A DNA stretch of 11,495 nucleotides from an uncultured Porphyromonadaceae bacterium (lineage in GTDB: Bacteria; Bacteroidota; Bacteroidia; Bacteroidales; Muribaculaceae). The translations under genes were made by a program, and so were the position numbers. A model generated the notes under the pieces. The model had not been told where the DNA came from, searched no databases, and saw only the letters and a list, made by a program, of their open reading frames with translations. How positions within the stretch are numbered: position 1 is the stretch's first letter; every line of letters starts with the position of its first letter. Positions 1 to 6,604 of the stretch are shown piece by piece. The stretch covers positions 1 through 11,495 of the forward strand of contig CAJJOO010000014.1 in assembly GCA_905193395.1 (NCBI GenBank). The letters are read 5' to 3'.

Positions 1-1
1 C

Positions 2-700
2 CTGGTACCGCGCAAATTCCTGTACATGAGTTCGCTGAGCGCTCTCGGCCCGGGCGACGAGAAGGACTACACGCCCATGACCTCGCGCACCGTACCCAAT
101 CCCAACACACGCTACGGACTGTCGAAAATCAAGACCGAGACCTACCTGGAGACGCTGCCCGACTTCCCCTGGATTATATTCCGCCCCACGGGCGTCTACG
201 GCCCCCACGAGAAAGACTACATGATGATGGTGAAAAGCATCGATTCGCACTGGGATTTCGGGGTGGGATACCGCCGTCAGATGCTCACGTTCATATACGT
301 AGAGGACCTGGTCGGCGCCATGTTCGACGCCCTGGCCTCGGACAATACCGTCCACCACAAATACATAATCAGCGAGGACCGCGCGTATTCGCAGAAAGAG
401 TTCCGGCAGATGGTGGGCCGCGCCCTCGGCAATAAATGGGTGATTCCCGTACGCCTGCCGCTGTGGACGGCCTATGCCGCCTCTGTCGTGGCCGAAAAAG
501 TCGGCGCCGTGCGCGGAAAGCCCTCGACGCTGAACCGCGACAAATTCAAGATAATGAAACAGCGCAACTGGGCCTGCGACGTGTCGGATGCAGTACGCGA
601 TTTCGGTTTCAGAATACAGTTCCCGCTGGAACGCGGCGTGCAGGCCACAGTAGAGTCCTATCTTAAAGAAAAACAGGCCGCCGGGGGCCGGAAAAGATGA
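2..700 (+). CDS. NAD-dependent epimerase/dehydratase (extended SDR), 5'-truncated by window edge
   Basis: This is the C-terminal part of an extended short-chain dehydrogenase/reductase, the family of NAD(P)-dependent nucleotide-sugar epimerases and dehydratases. The reading frame is open to the left edge of the window (frame beginning at base 2), and KFLYMSSLSALGPG matches the family's strand with the active-site Ser, so the Met at base 26 is internal and the Rossmann GxxGxxG part lies outside. Counting from that Met, the catalytic YxxxK is Y30-K34 (YGLSK), followed by the family motif RPTGVYGP. The C-terminal half would form the substrate-binding region. The substrate cannot be told from the sequence. 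Its TGA overlaps the next start (ATGA), suggesting translational coupling. Family assignment is firm; the specific reaction is unknown. Confidence 0.9.
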   Translation: MVPRKFLYMSSLSALGPGDEKDYTPMTSRTVPNPNTRYGLSKIKTETYLETLPDFPWIIFRPTGVYGPHEKDYMMMVKSIDSHWDFGVGYRRQMLTFIYVEDLVGAMFDALASDNTVHHKYIISEDRAYSQKEFRQMVGRALGNKWVIPVRLPLWTAYAASVVAEKVGAVRGKPSTLNRDKFKIMKQRNWACDVSDAVRDFGFRIQFPLERGVQATVESYLKEKQAAGGRKR

Positions 701-966
701 AACTTCCGTCAACGCCCTGGTGGTTCACCCTGCTGACCATAGCCGTGGCGCTGGTGACCGCATTCCTGGCACCCGGCGCTGTCGAACTGGCCGCGGCCGA
801 CGAGGCAATCCGCCCCGGCGCGGGCTGGTTCCTGCCCCTGTATCTGGTGCTGTCGTGCGTGCTGGCCTGGTACTGCTATCCGGAGCGTCGCGAGATTGCC
901 TGGATTCTTGTCGGACTGATGGCCGTCACCGCCCTGTTTTCACTGATAATCGACCTGCAATTATGA
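697..966 (+). CDS. Small three-helix membrane protein of unknown function
   Basis: This 89-residue protein is not one I recognise. Three hydrophobic stretches are visible, about residues 8-26, 44-61 and 67-87, making it an inner-membrane protein with very short loops. The loop between helices 1 and 2 (about 27-43) holds the acidic residues E30, D35 and E36. The loop between helices 2 and 3 has PERRE, which by the positive-inside rule would face the cytoplasm. Both ends are fused to neighbours by ATGA overlaps (697-700 with the epimerase, 963-966 with the O-methyltransferase), which supports it being a translated gene. No signal peptide cleavage site or enzymatic motif is apparent. Confidence 0.75.
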   Translation: MKLPSTPWWFTLLTIAVALVTAFLAPGAVELAAADEAIRPGAGWFLPLYLVLSCVLAWYCYPERREIAWILVGLMAVTALFSLIIDLQL

Positions 967-1601
967 CGGCGGAAGAGTATATCACGGCACACAGCGACCC
1001 GCAGCCTGCGGCACTGGCGGCACTCTACCGCCACACGCACCTGACGCGCCTGTATCCGCGTATGTGCTGCGAACCGGCCCAGGGACGGCTGCTGAAAATG
1101 CTCACGCGCATGATTGCACCGTCGCGGATAGTGGAACTGGGCACGTTCAGCGGCTATTCCACCCTGTGTTTTGCCGAGGGCATGCCACCCGGAGCGCAGA
1201 TTCATACCGTGGAAATCGACGACGAGGCCGCAGCCGACCTCCGCGCCACATTTGATGCCGACCCGCGCGGAGCCGACATATTCCTGCATACGGGCAACGC
1301 CCTGGACGTGGTGCCCGCAATCACCTCCCTACCCTGGGACATGGCATATATCGATGCCAACAAACGCGAATATATCGCCTATTACGAAATGCTCAAGCCC
1401 CTGATGCGACCGGGGGGATACATCATAGCCGACAACACCCTGTGGAGCGGCAAAGTGCTTGAAACAGCCGAAAACCATGACGCCCAGACCCTGGCCGTCG
1501 ACGCCTTCAACCGGCATGTGGCCGCCGACACGACGGTCGAAAAGGTGATGATTCCCCTGCGCGACGGCCTCACGATAATCAGAATCAACGACCGCCCATG
1601 A
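963..1601 (+). CDS. Class I SAM-dependent O-methyltransferase (COMT-like)
   Basis: This 212-residue protein belongs to the cation-dependent O-methyltransferase family 3 (catechol/caffeoyl-CoA type; bacterial YrrM-like). SAM-binding motif I is VELGTFSGYS (residues 57-66), followed by the acidic strand end HTVEIDD (81-87). The metal-binding residues typical of the family are present: D131 in AYIDANK, and D157-N158 in ADNTLW. The length fits the family (200-220). I chose the ATG at 963 because the methyltransferase fold begins just after it and it overlaps the upstream stop as ATGA. The same frame stays open further upstream from a GTG at 720, but that stretch lies over the membrane protein gene. 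Small-molecule catechol-like substrates are usual for the family; the natural substrate here is unknown. Its stop overlaps the SpoU gene start. Confidence 0.93.
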   Translation: MTAEEYITAHSDPQPAALAALYRHTHLTRLYPRMCCEPAQGRLLKMLTRMIAPSRIVELGTFSGYSTLCFAEGMPPGAQIHTVEIDDEAAADLRATFDADPRGADIFLHTGNALDVVPAITSLPWDMAYIDANKREYIAYYEMLKPLMRPGGYIIADNTLWSGKVLETAENHDAQTLAVDAFNRHVAADTTVEKVMIPLRDGLTIIRINDRP

Positions 1602-2128
1602 AGAAGAAAACCATTACGGATATGAACCGTCCGACCATAGCCCAGTTCAGGGAGGCACGCAAGATGCCCCTGACGGTGGTGCTGGACAATGTGCGCTCGC
1701 TCAACAACATCGGCGCCATCTTCCGCACCTGCGACGCCTTTGCCGTCGAACGACTGGTGCTCTGCGGCATCTCGCAGCCCCCACCCTCGCCGGAAATCCA
1801 CAAGACGGCTCTCGGGGCCGAGGATTCCGTGGAATGGACCCACTATGACTCCACCGCCGATGCCGTTGCCGACCTCCACGCCCGCGGATATACGGTGTGC
1901 GCGCTCGAACAGGTGATAGGCTCCGTCCCCCTGCAATGCTTCGAGGTGAAACCCGGCGCACGCTATGCCATAATCGCCGGACACGAGGTGGACGGCGTGG
2001 ACCAGGCCGTGGTGGACCTCTGCGACGCCTGCATCGAAATTCCCCAGGCGGGCACAAAGCACTCGCTGAACGTGTCCGTATCCACGGGAATCGCAATCTG
2101 GCATTTCTTCAGCGCACTGAATTCCTGA
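1598..2128 (+). CDS. TrmH/SpoU-family RNA 2'-O-methyltransferase
   Basis: This 176-residue SPOUT-class enzyme would methylate a ribose 2'-OH in tRNA or rRNA using SAM bound in a C-terminal trefoil knot. The three SpoU motifs are visible. Motif 1 is NVRSLNNIGAIFRTCDAF (residues 31-48) with N31 and catalytic-type R43. Motif 2 is IAGHEVDGV (126-134) with E130. Motif 3 is PQAGTKHSLNVSVSTGIA (149-166). There is no N-terminal L30e-like RNA-binding domain, so this is the minimal catalytic type, resembling TrmL/TrmH-like single-domain proteins. The start at 1598 overlaps the upstream TGA; an ATG at codon 9 would also keep the whole domain. Subfamily and target nucleotide cannot be decided from sequence alone. 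Confidence 0.93.
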   Translation: MKKKTITDMNRPTIAQFREARKMPLTVVLDNVRSLNNIGAIFRTCDAFAVERLVLCGISQPPPSPEIHKTALGAEDSVEWTHYDSTADAVADLHARGYTVCALEQVIGSVPLQCFEVKPGARYAIIAGHEVDGVDQAVVDLCDACIEIPQAGTKHSLNVSVSTGIAIWHFFSALNS

Positions 2129-2131
2129 CAA

Positions 2132-3157
2132 ATGAATCTCCCCTCAAAAATGAAAAAATTACTCCACAAACCCATCCTGTGGCCTGCGAAACTGCTGGTG
2201 ACGGCAGTCGCGGTCTGTCTGATTGTATTGATTGTGAAAAGTTGTTCCTCATCGGACGATGTGATTTATCCCGCCCCCCTGCGCCCCGGCGACAAGGTGG
2301 CCATCATATCGCCGGCCGGCCCGATCAACGCCGGCCTCATCGACTCGGCGGCCGAAGTACTGGCCGAAATGGGCTACCAGCCCGTGATATATCCGCACGC
2401 CTACGGCAAATTCGGCCATTTCAGCGGGCGGCATGACGAACGCCTGGCCGACCTGCGCGCGGCCCTCACCGACCCCGAAATCAGGGCTATTCTGTGCAGC
2501 CGCGGCGGATACGGCGTGGTGCACAGCCTCGAGGAACTCGGCAAGATAGACCTGCGCGACGACCCCAAATGGGTGATAGGCTTTTCCGACATCTCGGCCC
2601 TGCATGCCCTGATGGCCTCGCAGGGCGTGGCCAGCGTCCATGCCTCGATGGCCAAGCAACTGAGCCTCGGTCCCGACGACCCCTTCAACAAAATGCTGAT
2701 GGAAATCCTCACCGGCGGCCATCCGGAATACAAATTCCCGGCCAATCCCTATAACCATACGGGCGAGGCTACCGGGCAGTTGCTGGGTGGCAATCTGGCC
2801 GTTATCGCCGACCTCATCGGCACTCCCTTCAACATAATCCGGGAAGGAACGATTCTGTTCATCGAAGATGTCTCGGAACCGATATACAAGACCGAGCGCA
2901 TAATGTACCAGTTGAAACTGAGCGGAATCCTGCCAAATCTCAAAGGACTGATTGTGGGTCAGTTCACCGGCAACAAGAGCGACGAGAACCACCGTCGCAC
3001 CGAGGACATGATCCGCGAGATGGTGGCGGGATACGACTATCCCGTGGCCTTCGGAGTGCCCATCGGGCATATCGACAACAATGTGCCAGTGATAGAATCG
3101 GCCACAGTGACGCTCAGCGTCACCGACGACGGCACAATCCTCAAATTCGAGGACTAA
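2132..3157 (+). CDS. LD-carboxypeptidase (peptidase S66), N-terminally membrane- or lipid-anchored
   Basis: This 341-residue protein belongs to the S66 LD-carboxypeptidases, which remove the terminal D-Ala from the tetrapeptide of murein peptides. Domain order is RPGDKVAIISPAGP (51-64), SRGGYGV (123-129), then the catalytic triad residues as known for the family: Ser152 in GFSDISAL, Glu245 in LFIEDVSEP, and His313 in GVPIGHIDNN. The triad is complete, so it should be active. Unlike the usual cytoplasmic enzyme, it has a positively charged N-terminus (KMKKLLHK), a hydrophobic segment at about 21-35, and then K-S-Cys38-S-S-S-D-D. This reads as a lipoprotein signal with an imperfect lipobox, or else a single anchor helix. 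A start at the ATG at 2150 (MKKLLHK...) is equally likely. It sits three bases after the SpoU gene and is probably the last gene of the operon. Its stop overlaps the convergent tatD stop. Confidence 0.93.
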   Translation: MNLPSKMKKLLHKPILWPAKLLVTAVAVCLIVLIVKSCSSSDDVIYPAPLRPGDKVAIISPAGPINAGLIDSAAEVLAEMGYQPVIYPHAYGKFGHFSGRHDERLADLRAALTDPEIRAILCSRGGYGVVHSLEELGKIDLRDDPKWVIGFSDISALHALMASQGVASVHASMAKQLSLGPDDPFNKMLMEILTGGHPEYKFPANPYNHTGEATGQLLGGNLAVIADLIGTPFNIIREGTILFIEDVSEPIYKTERIMYQLKLSGILPNLKGLIVGQFTGNKSDENHRRTEDMIREMVAGYDYPVAFGVPIGHIDNNVPVIESATVTLSVTDDGTILKFED

Positions 3158-3690
3158 GAATCGCTTTCGCGGTAGAGGCGGTCGGGCGGAACGACGGCGG
3201 GAACGGCGGGATTGAAGCGCTTTCCGAGCGAGAGCGAGAAGCCCTCGCGCAGCAACTGGCCGGCCTGCACGGGATTGCCGCGGAAACCGTGGATAATCCA
3301 CCGCTGCGAGGGGTGCAGACGCCTCTTGGCTGCAATCAGCGCGGCATCGCTGCGCACGGCGTGGATGATGAGCGGCTTGCCTACACGCTCGGCCAGACGC
3401 GCCTGAAAATCAAACACAAGGCGCTGACACTCGGGCGTCCCGCCGCGCAGGGTGTCGAAACCACACTCGCCCACGGCCACCACGCGCGGGTCGCGAGCGG
3501 CAGCCACAAGGGCCTTGAGCGTCGACAGAGAGGGCAGTCCGACGGTGTCCCAGGGATGTATACCCACGGAATACGTGCCTCCGGGCTGCAATTCGGTACC
3601 GGGCGACACGGAAACGACCGCCGTGCCCGATGTGGCACGTGAAAGGTCGTGGCAATGTATATCGGCAAAGCCGTCGAGCGGGCGTGTCAT
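3154..3690 (-). CDS. TatD-family metal-dependent hydrolase, short C-terminus
   Basis: This TatD-type amidohydrolase-fold protein has 178 residues. Family members are divalent-metal-dependent nucleases or phosphodiesterases; the substrate here is unknown. Metal-ligand motifs are visible: H12 and H14 (DIHCHD), H45 (GIHPWD), E75 (GECGFD), H110 (IIHAV), H134 (IIHGFRGN), and D177 in the final RESDS, which corresponds to the family's ETDxP motif. The protein then stops one residue later, so it lacks the usual C-terminal helix or helices; typical TatD is near 260 residues and the short Bacteroidales form is about 210 by my recollection. The start was set at the ATG at 3690 because it overlaps the yidD stop (ATGA) and immediately precedes the HxH motif; the frame's upstream extension lies over yidD. 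Its stop TAG overlaps the LD-carboxypeptidase stop on the other strand. Confidence 0.88.
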   Translation of the reverse strand: MTRPLDGFADIHCHDLSRATSGTAVVSVSPGTELQPGGTYSVGIHPWDTVGLPSLSTLKALVAAARDPRVVAVGECGFDTLRGGTPECQRLVFDFQARLAERVGKPLIIHAVRSDAALIAAKRRLHPSQRWIIHGFRGNPVQAGQLLREGFSLSLGKRFNPAVPAVVPPDRLYRESDS

Positions 3691-3929
3691 GGCACAGGGT
3701 CGTAGCCGCTGCCGCCCCAGGGATGGCAGCGCAGAATCCGACGCACGGCGAGCCACATCCCCTTGACGGCGCCGTGCTTGCGCAGGGCCTCCAGGGCATA
3801 CTGGCTACACGTCGGGGTGAAACGGCAGGAGGGCGGCAGCATCGGCGAGATGCAGGCGCGGTAGAACAGCACGGGGAGGGTGAGCAGAAATGCCACGGCC
3901 CGGTTCAGCAGGTCAAGCAGACGTTTCAT
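3687..3929 (-). CDS. yidD: Membrane protein insertion efficiency factor YidD
   Basis: This 80-residue YidD protein assists YidC/Sec-dependent insertion of inner-membrane proteins and sits at the cytoplasmic membrane face. Family hallmarks are present in order: an N-terminal amphipathic or hydrophobic segment (about 9-27), [15 protein letters not shown] (35-49) with Cys35 and Cys41, the HG at 52-53, and the C-terminal [13 protein letters not shown] with Cys68. Length is normal for the family. The ATG at 3929 lies inside the 3' end of rnpA (17-base overlap in another frame), and the stop overlaps the tatD start. The rnpA-yidD adjacency is widely conserved in bacteria, supporting co-expression. 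Confidence 0.97.
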   Translation of the reverse strand: MKRLLDLLNRAVAFLLTLPVLFYRACISPMLPPSCRFTPTCSQYALEALRKHGAVKGMWLAVRRILRCHPWGGSGYDPVP

Positions 3930-4323
3930 CGTTGCCTTTATTTGCCGAGGACTGCACAGAGCCCATTATGCGGCGCACGGCACGGTCGACGGCGGCGTAA
4001 TCGCAAAGATGCGAGGCCACATACACCAGCGCAAGGTCAATCCTGGTACCGGCGGGCAATGGAAAATCCGGGCGGCACAGGCGGTATGCCTCGCGTATGC
4101 GGCGACGCATGGTCACACGGTCTACGGCGTGGCGCAGGCGTTTTTTGGGGACGGTAATTACGAAAGCCACCGGAGCATCGCTGCGGCGGCGCGGATTCTG
4201 ACGCCAGACGGCCCGCAGAGGATAGGAAAGATGGCTGTCGGAGCCGCTGCCGCGGGCAAAAAGCATGTCTACGGCCACCGGCGAACAGAGTTTTTCTTTC
4301 TTATACAGGCGCAGGCCCTTCAT
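3913..4323 (-). CDS. rnpA: Ribonuclease P protein component
   Basis: This 136-residue basic protein is the protein subunit of RNase P, which helps the RnpB ribozyme remove 5' leaders from pre-tRNAs. The N-terminus [10 protein letters not shown] matches the family's opening (lsKkerL), YPLRAVW is the following strand, and [15 protein letters not shown] (56-69) leads into the basic helix [10 protein letters not shown] (72-81). At position 70 there is Val where the signature RNR motif normally has Asn (DRVTMRRR instead of a RNRxKR-type sequence). The C-terminal tail after IMGSV is short and polar. I chose the ATG at 4323 because the conserved fold begins there and hemD ends 28 bases upstream. As usual in Bacteroidota, rpmH is not its upstream neighbour; the HemD-like gene is. 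Confidence 0.95.
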   Translation of the reverse strand: MKGLRLYKKEKLCSPVAVDMLFARGSGSDSHLSYPLRAVWRQNPRRRSDAPVAFVITVPKKRLRHAVDRVTMRRRIREAYRLCRPDFPLPAGTRIDLALVYVASHLCDYAAVDRAVRRIMGSVQSSANKGNDETSA

Positions 4324-4351
4324 AGGCGCGGCAGAGGGTAGGGAATATGAA

Positions 4352-5098
4352 TCAGTCGGCGTGTTCGGTGAGATACTGGTCGATTGCGGCGGGCATCGAG
4401 GGAGCCTTAACGGTGGGAGCCTCGATATCGACGCGCAGACCTGCCTCGCGGGCGGCGGCGGCCGTGGCGGCGCCGAAGGTGGCGATGGCCATGTCACCCT
4501 GCTCGAAATTCGGGAAATTCTTTATCAGCGATTCGATTCCCTGCGGGCTGAAAAACACCAGCATGCCATAGTCCAGAGGTTCATCGGGAGCGAAATCGTT
4601 GCTGACGGTGCGGTAGATAACGGCGCGGTCGCAGTTGATGCGGTTCTTTTCCAGGAGGTCGCCGTCAAGACCCTTGTTCACGTCGGAAACGGCCAGGAGA
4701 TACTTCTCGTCGCGGTGCTTGACCATCGAGGGGATGAGGTCGGCGAATTTGCCGGTCTTGGGGAAGAAAATCTTGCGTTTGCGGTAGATGATGTACTTCT
4801 GAAGATAGTTGGCGATGGTTTCTGAAGTACAGAAATATTTCTGTGTGTCGGGCATCGTGATACGCATTTCCTCGCAGAGGCGGAAGAAATGGTCGATAGC
4901 CGTCTTTGCCGTGAAAATGATGGCTGTGTGTTCAGGAATCGATACCTTCTGGGCGCGGAACTCGCGGGGTGTGAGTCCCTCGACTTTGATGAACGGCCGG
5001 AAGATTATTTCCACCGAGTGTTTATCGGCCAGATCATAGTACGGAGATTTCTCAGACGAAGGTTTAGGTTGGGATACGAGTACTCTGTTGATTTTCAC
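4352..5098 (-). CDS. hemD: Uroporphyrinogen-III synthase family (HemD-like) protein
   Basis: This 248-residue protein matches the HemD fold family, whose classical role is cyclising hydroxymethylbilane to uroporphyrinogen III in tetrapyrrole synthesis. It is the Bacteroidales type, recognisable by KINRVLVSQPKPSSEKSPYY at the start, FRPFIKVEG (33-41), AIIFTAKTAIDHFFRL (59-74), the HemD-typical FFSPQGIESL (182-191), and the C-terminal ATFGAATAAAAREAGL (206-221). The start is a GTG at 5098: it places the conserved opening at the N-terminus and lies 22 bases after the DUF4271 stop. The gene is noticeably more AT-rich and Lys/Ile/Phe-rich than its neighbours. Whether it makes uroporphyrinogen is uncertain, because no other tetrapyrrole gene is near and many Bacteroidales lack the early heme pathway. 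Confidence 0.9.
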   Translation of the reverse strand: MKINRVLVSQPKPSSEKSPYYDLADKHSVEIIFRPFIKVEGLTPREFRAQKVSIPEHTAIIFTAKTAIDHFFRLCEEMRITMPDTQKYFCTSETIANYLQKYIIYRKRKIFFPKTGKFADLIPSMVKHRDEKYLLAVSDVNKGLDGDLLEKNRINCDRAVIYRTVSNDFAPDEPLDYGMLVFFSPQGIESLIKNFPNFEQGDMAIATFGAATAAAAREAGLRVDIEAPTVKAPSMPAAIDQYLTEHAD

Positions 5099-5120
5099 GA
5101 TTTCGTTCGTTTTAAGAGAT

Positions 5121-5993
5121 TCATGCGGCGTAAGCGCTCAACAACATTCGCGCGCATTTGTAGACAAAAATCAGGGGTATCACTTCAAGGGTGCAAAGGT
5201 ACAAAATAAAATAAAGCAAAGACCCGATTCTGTCGTAAAAAATCCTAATCCCTTTGAAAATAAACACCAATCTGGCCAAAATGAAGACAAAAAGTCCGGC
5301 GAACAGGGCTTCACGGGTCACGGTGGGATAGAAGACAGCGAGCACGGCCGGGACCACAAGCAGGACGCCCATCAGGGCCTGCGAGGCGTTGAAACCGCGC
5401 AGCCAGTCGCGGTGGCGCGCGGGAGTGGTGAAGGTATAGCCCACCAGGTTGTAGGCAACAACCTGAGCCAGGTACCAGGCCGCGGAAAGGGCCGTAACCA
5501 CGGCAACGGCGCGGGTGGTGAATGGTATCCCGGCATCAGGGGAAAGACGGCACACGGCCACAGAAAGGAGTACGCCAACGGTGGCGATGGCCTGGACAAT
5601 AAGCAGCAGGAGCACACGGGCGTCGCCGGCAGGATGCTCGTCGAACACATTGTCACGGCCCGAACGCACATGCCAGAGTTCGTCCCAGTAACTCCGTAGC
5701 AGACGGCGCAGATTGCGGAAGTTCATTATCAGCACCATCAGCAGCACGGCGGCGGCAAGCAGGAAACCGGAGTTGTTGCCCGGCGACACGGCACGCGGCA
5801 CGGGGGGCAGCCCCTCGGTCCACGAAGGCGCGGGAGCGGCAGCCGTCACCGTATCCACCGGCATGGCAAGGGTGACTACGGGCATCGAATCGAGGCGGGC
5901 CGTATCCAGACGCGTGTCTATCCCGGCCGGGGCATCGGTCGCCGCAGGAACCGCGAAGACTGCCTGTACTGTTGCTGCTATGGTATCGGGCAT
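5121..5993 (-). CDS. DUF4271 multi-pass membrane protein
   Basis: This 290-residue inner-membrane protein of unknown function matches the DUF4271 family, which in Bacteroidota sits directly upstream of hemD-rnpA. Residues 1-73 form a polar, Ala/Pro/Asp/Thr-rich N-terminal segment without a signal peptide. Hydrophobic segments follow at about 76-90, 127-148, 162-186, 205-222, 229-246 and 257-280, suggesting about six membrane helices. The C-terminal block FIFKGIRIFYDRIGSLLYF (244-262) followed by ILYLCTLEVIPL is the most family-specific part. I start it at the ATG at 5993, which shares one base with the LOG gene's stop (TGATG), and not at the longer reading of the frame beginning at 6077, which runs over LOG. 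Its last 40 codons are strikingly AT-rich compared with the rest. Confidence 0.85.
   Translation of the reverse strand: MPDTIAATVQAVFAVPAATDAPAGIDTRLDTARLDSMPVVTLAMPVDTVTAAAPAPSWTEGLPPVPRAVSPGNNSGFLLAAAVLLMVLIMNFRNLRRLLRSYWDELWHVRSGRDNVFDEHPAGDARVLLLLIVQAIATVGVLLSVAVCRLSPDAGIPFTTRAVAVVTALSAAWYLAQVVAYNLVGYTFTTPARHRDWLRGFNASQALMGVLLVVPAVLAVFYPTVTREALFAGLFVFILARLVFIFKGIRIFYDRIGSLLYFILYLCTLEVIPLIFVYKCARMLLSAYAA
5194..5220 (-). promoter_or_regulatory. Possible internal promoter for hemD-rnpA-yidD-tatD
   Basis: On the minus strand TACCTTTG (5201-5194) is an exact TAnnTTTG -7 box inside the AT-rich 3' end of the DUF4271 gene. A TTTG at 5220-5217 is the only -33-like element nearby, but the 15-base spacing is shorter than the usual 19-20. 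A start near 5187 would give a leader of about 90 bases to hemD. The bases also encode conserved Tyr-Leu-Cys codons, so it may be chance. Confidence 0.25.
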
Positions 5994-6604
5994 CAGAACT
6001 TGCGGTGGAGGTTGAGAGGGGACGCGGGCCGCAGAGCCAGGCGCACGGCCTCGGCGGGGCTTTCGGTCACGGACCATAGCGCGCTGTGGTCGGCGGGCAT
6101 GAAGCCGGCATCAATGGCGGCCTGCAACTGACCTAAAAGCGAATCGAAATAGCCGTTTATATTGAGAATCACTATATTGCCGTCATATAGGCCGAGTTGC
6201 CGCCAGGTAATCAGTTCTGTAAGTTCCTCGAGTGTGCCGATTCCGCCGGGCATGGCTATGGCGCCGACGGCGCGGCGGCTCAGAATCTCCTTGCGATGGT
6301 GCATGTCGGGGGTCACGACGGTGTGCGAGGCTTCGGGATCGTTCCAGCCGCGAACCACCATAAAAGCGGGAATCACGGCCACAGTCTCGCCGCCGGCTTT
6401 GCGGCAGGATTTGCCGGCGGCGCCCATCAGACCCATGTGGCCTCCGCCGTAGACCAGGGGGACACCGGCGGCGGCAACGACACGGCCAACTGCCTCGGCG
6501 GCAGCGGTAAATGCCGGGTCGGCTCCAGGACATGAGCCGCAGTAAACCGTTACACCGCGCGTTTCGTTGTTTATGGCTGTTTTCACGGCGGCAAAGTTAG
6601 TCAT
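5993..6604 (-). CDS. LOG family protein (TIGR00730-type nucleoside-5'-monophosphate phosphoribohydrolase)
   Basis: This 203-residue protein has the LOG/lysine-decarboxylase-like Rossmann fold. Characterised members cleave the N-glycosidic bond of AMP-type nucleotides and, in plants and some bacteria, cytokinin ribotides. Visible motifs are VTVYCGSCPGADP (18-30), the glycine-rich VYGGGHMGLMGA (51-62), and the active-site PGGIGTLEELTE (119-130), which carries the signature PGGxGTxxE. I chose the ATG at 6604, 18 bases after the metallopeptidase stop; a TTG at 6622 would also be in frame but abuts that stop. The protein is cytosolic and very likely co-transcribed with its neighbours. The older lysine decarboxylase label for this family is a mis-annotation. 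Confidence 0.93.
   Translation of the reverse strand: MTNFAAVKTAINNETRGVTVYCGSCPGADPAFTAAAEAVGRVVAAAGVPLVYGGGHMGLMGAAGKSCRKAGGETVAVIPAFMVVRGWNDPEASHTVVTPDMHHRKEILSRRAVGAIAMPGGIGTLEELTELITWRQLGLYDGNIVILNINGYFDSLLGQLQAAIDAGFMPADHSALWSVTESPAEAVRLALRPASPLNLHRKF

Noticed and set aside
1382..2131. 249-codon minus-strand open frame opposite the O-methyltransferase and SpoU genes
   Set aside because: It spans the boundary of two motif-bearing genes and shows no domain of its own.
3138..3153. Hairpin TCCTC-AAATTC-GAGGA as a bidirectional terminator
   Set aside because: The stem is only 5 bp, lies within the carboxypeptidase coding end and has no T-run on either side.
2249..3301. 350-codon minus-strand open frame opposite the LD-carboxypeptidase
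   Set aside because: The plus-strand gene has a full set of S66 motifs and catalytic residues; the antisense product is His/Gly/Val-rich with no recognisable motif. Long antisense frames are expected in GC-rich genes.
3630..4157. Plus-strand frames opposite yidD and rnpA
   Set aside because: They encode Arg/Gly-rich shadow peptides; yidD and rnpA carry diagnostic motifs on the minus strand.
4324..4497. 58-residue N-terminal extension of RnpA
   Set aside because: It lies over the 3' end of hemD in another frame, is Pro/Ser-rich, and the RnpA fold begins at the ATG at 4323.
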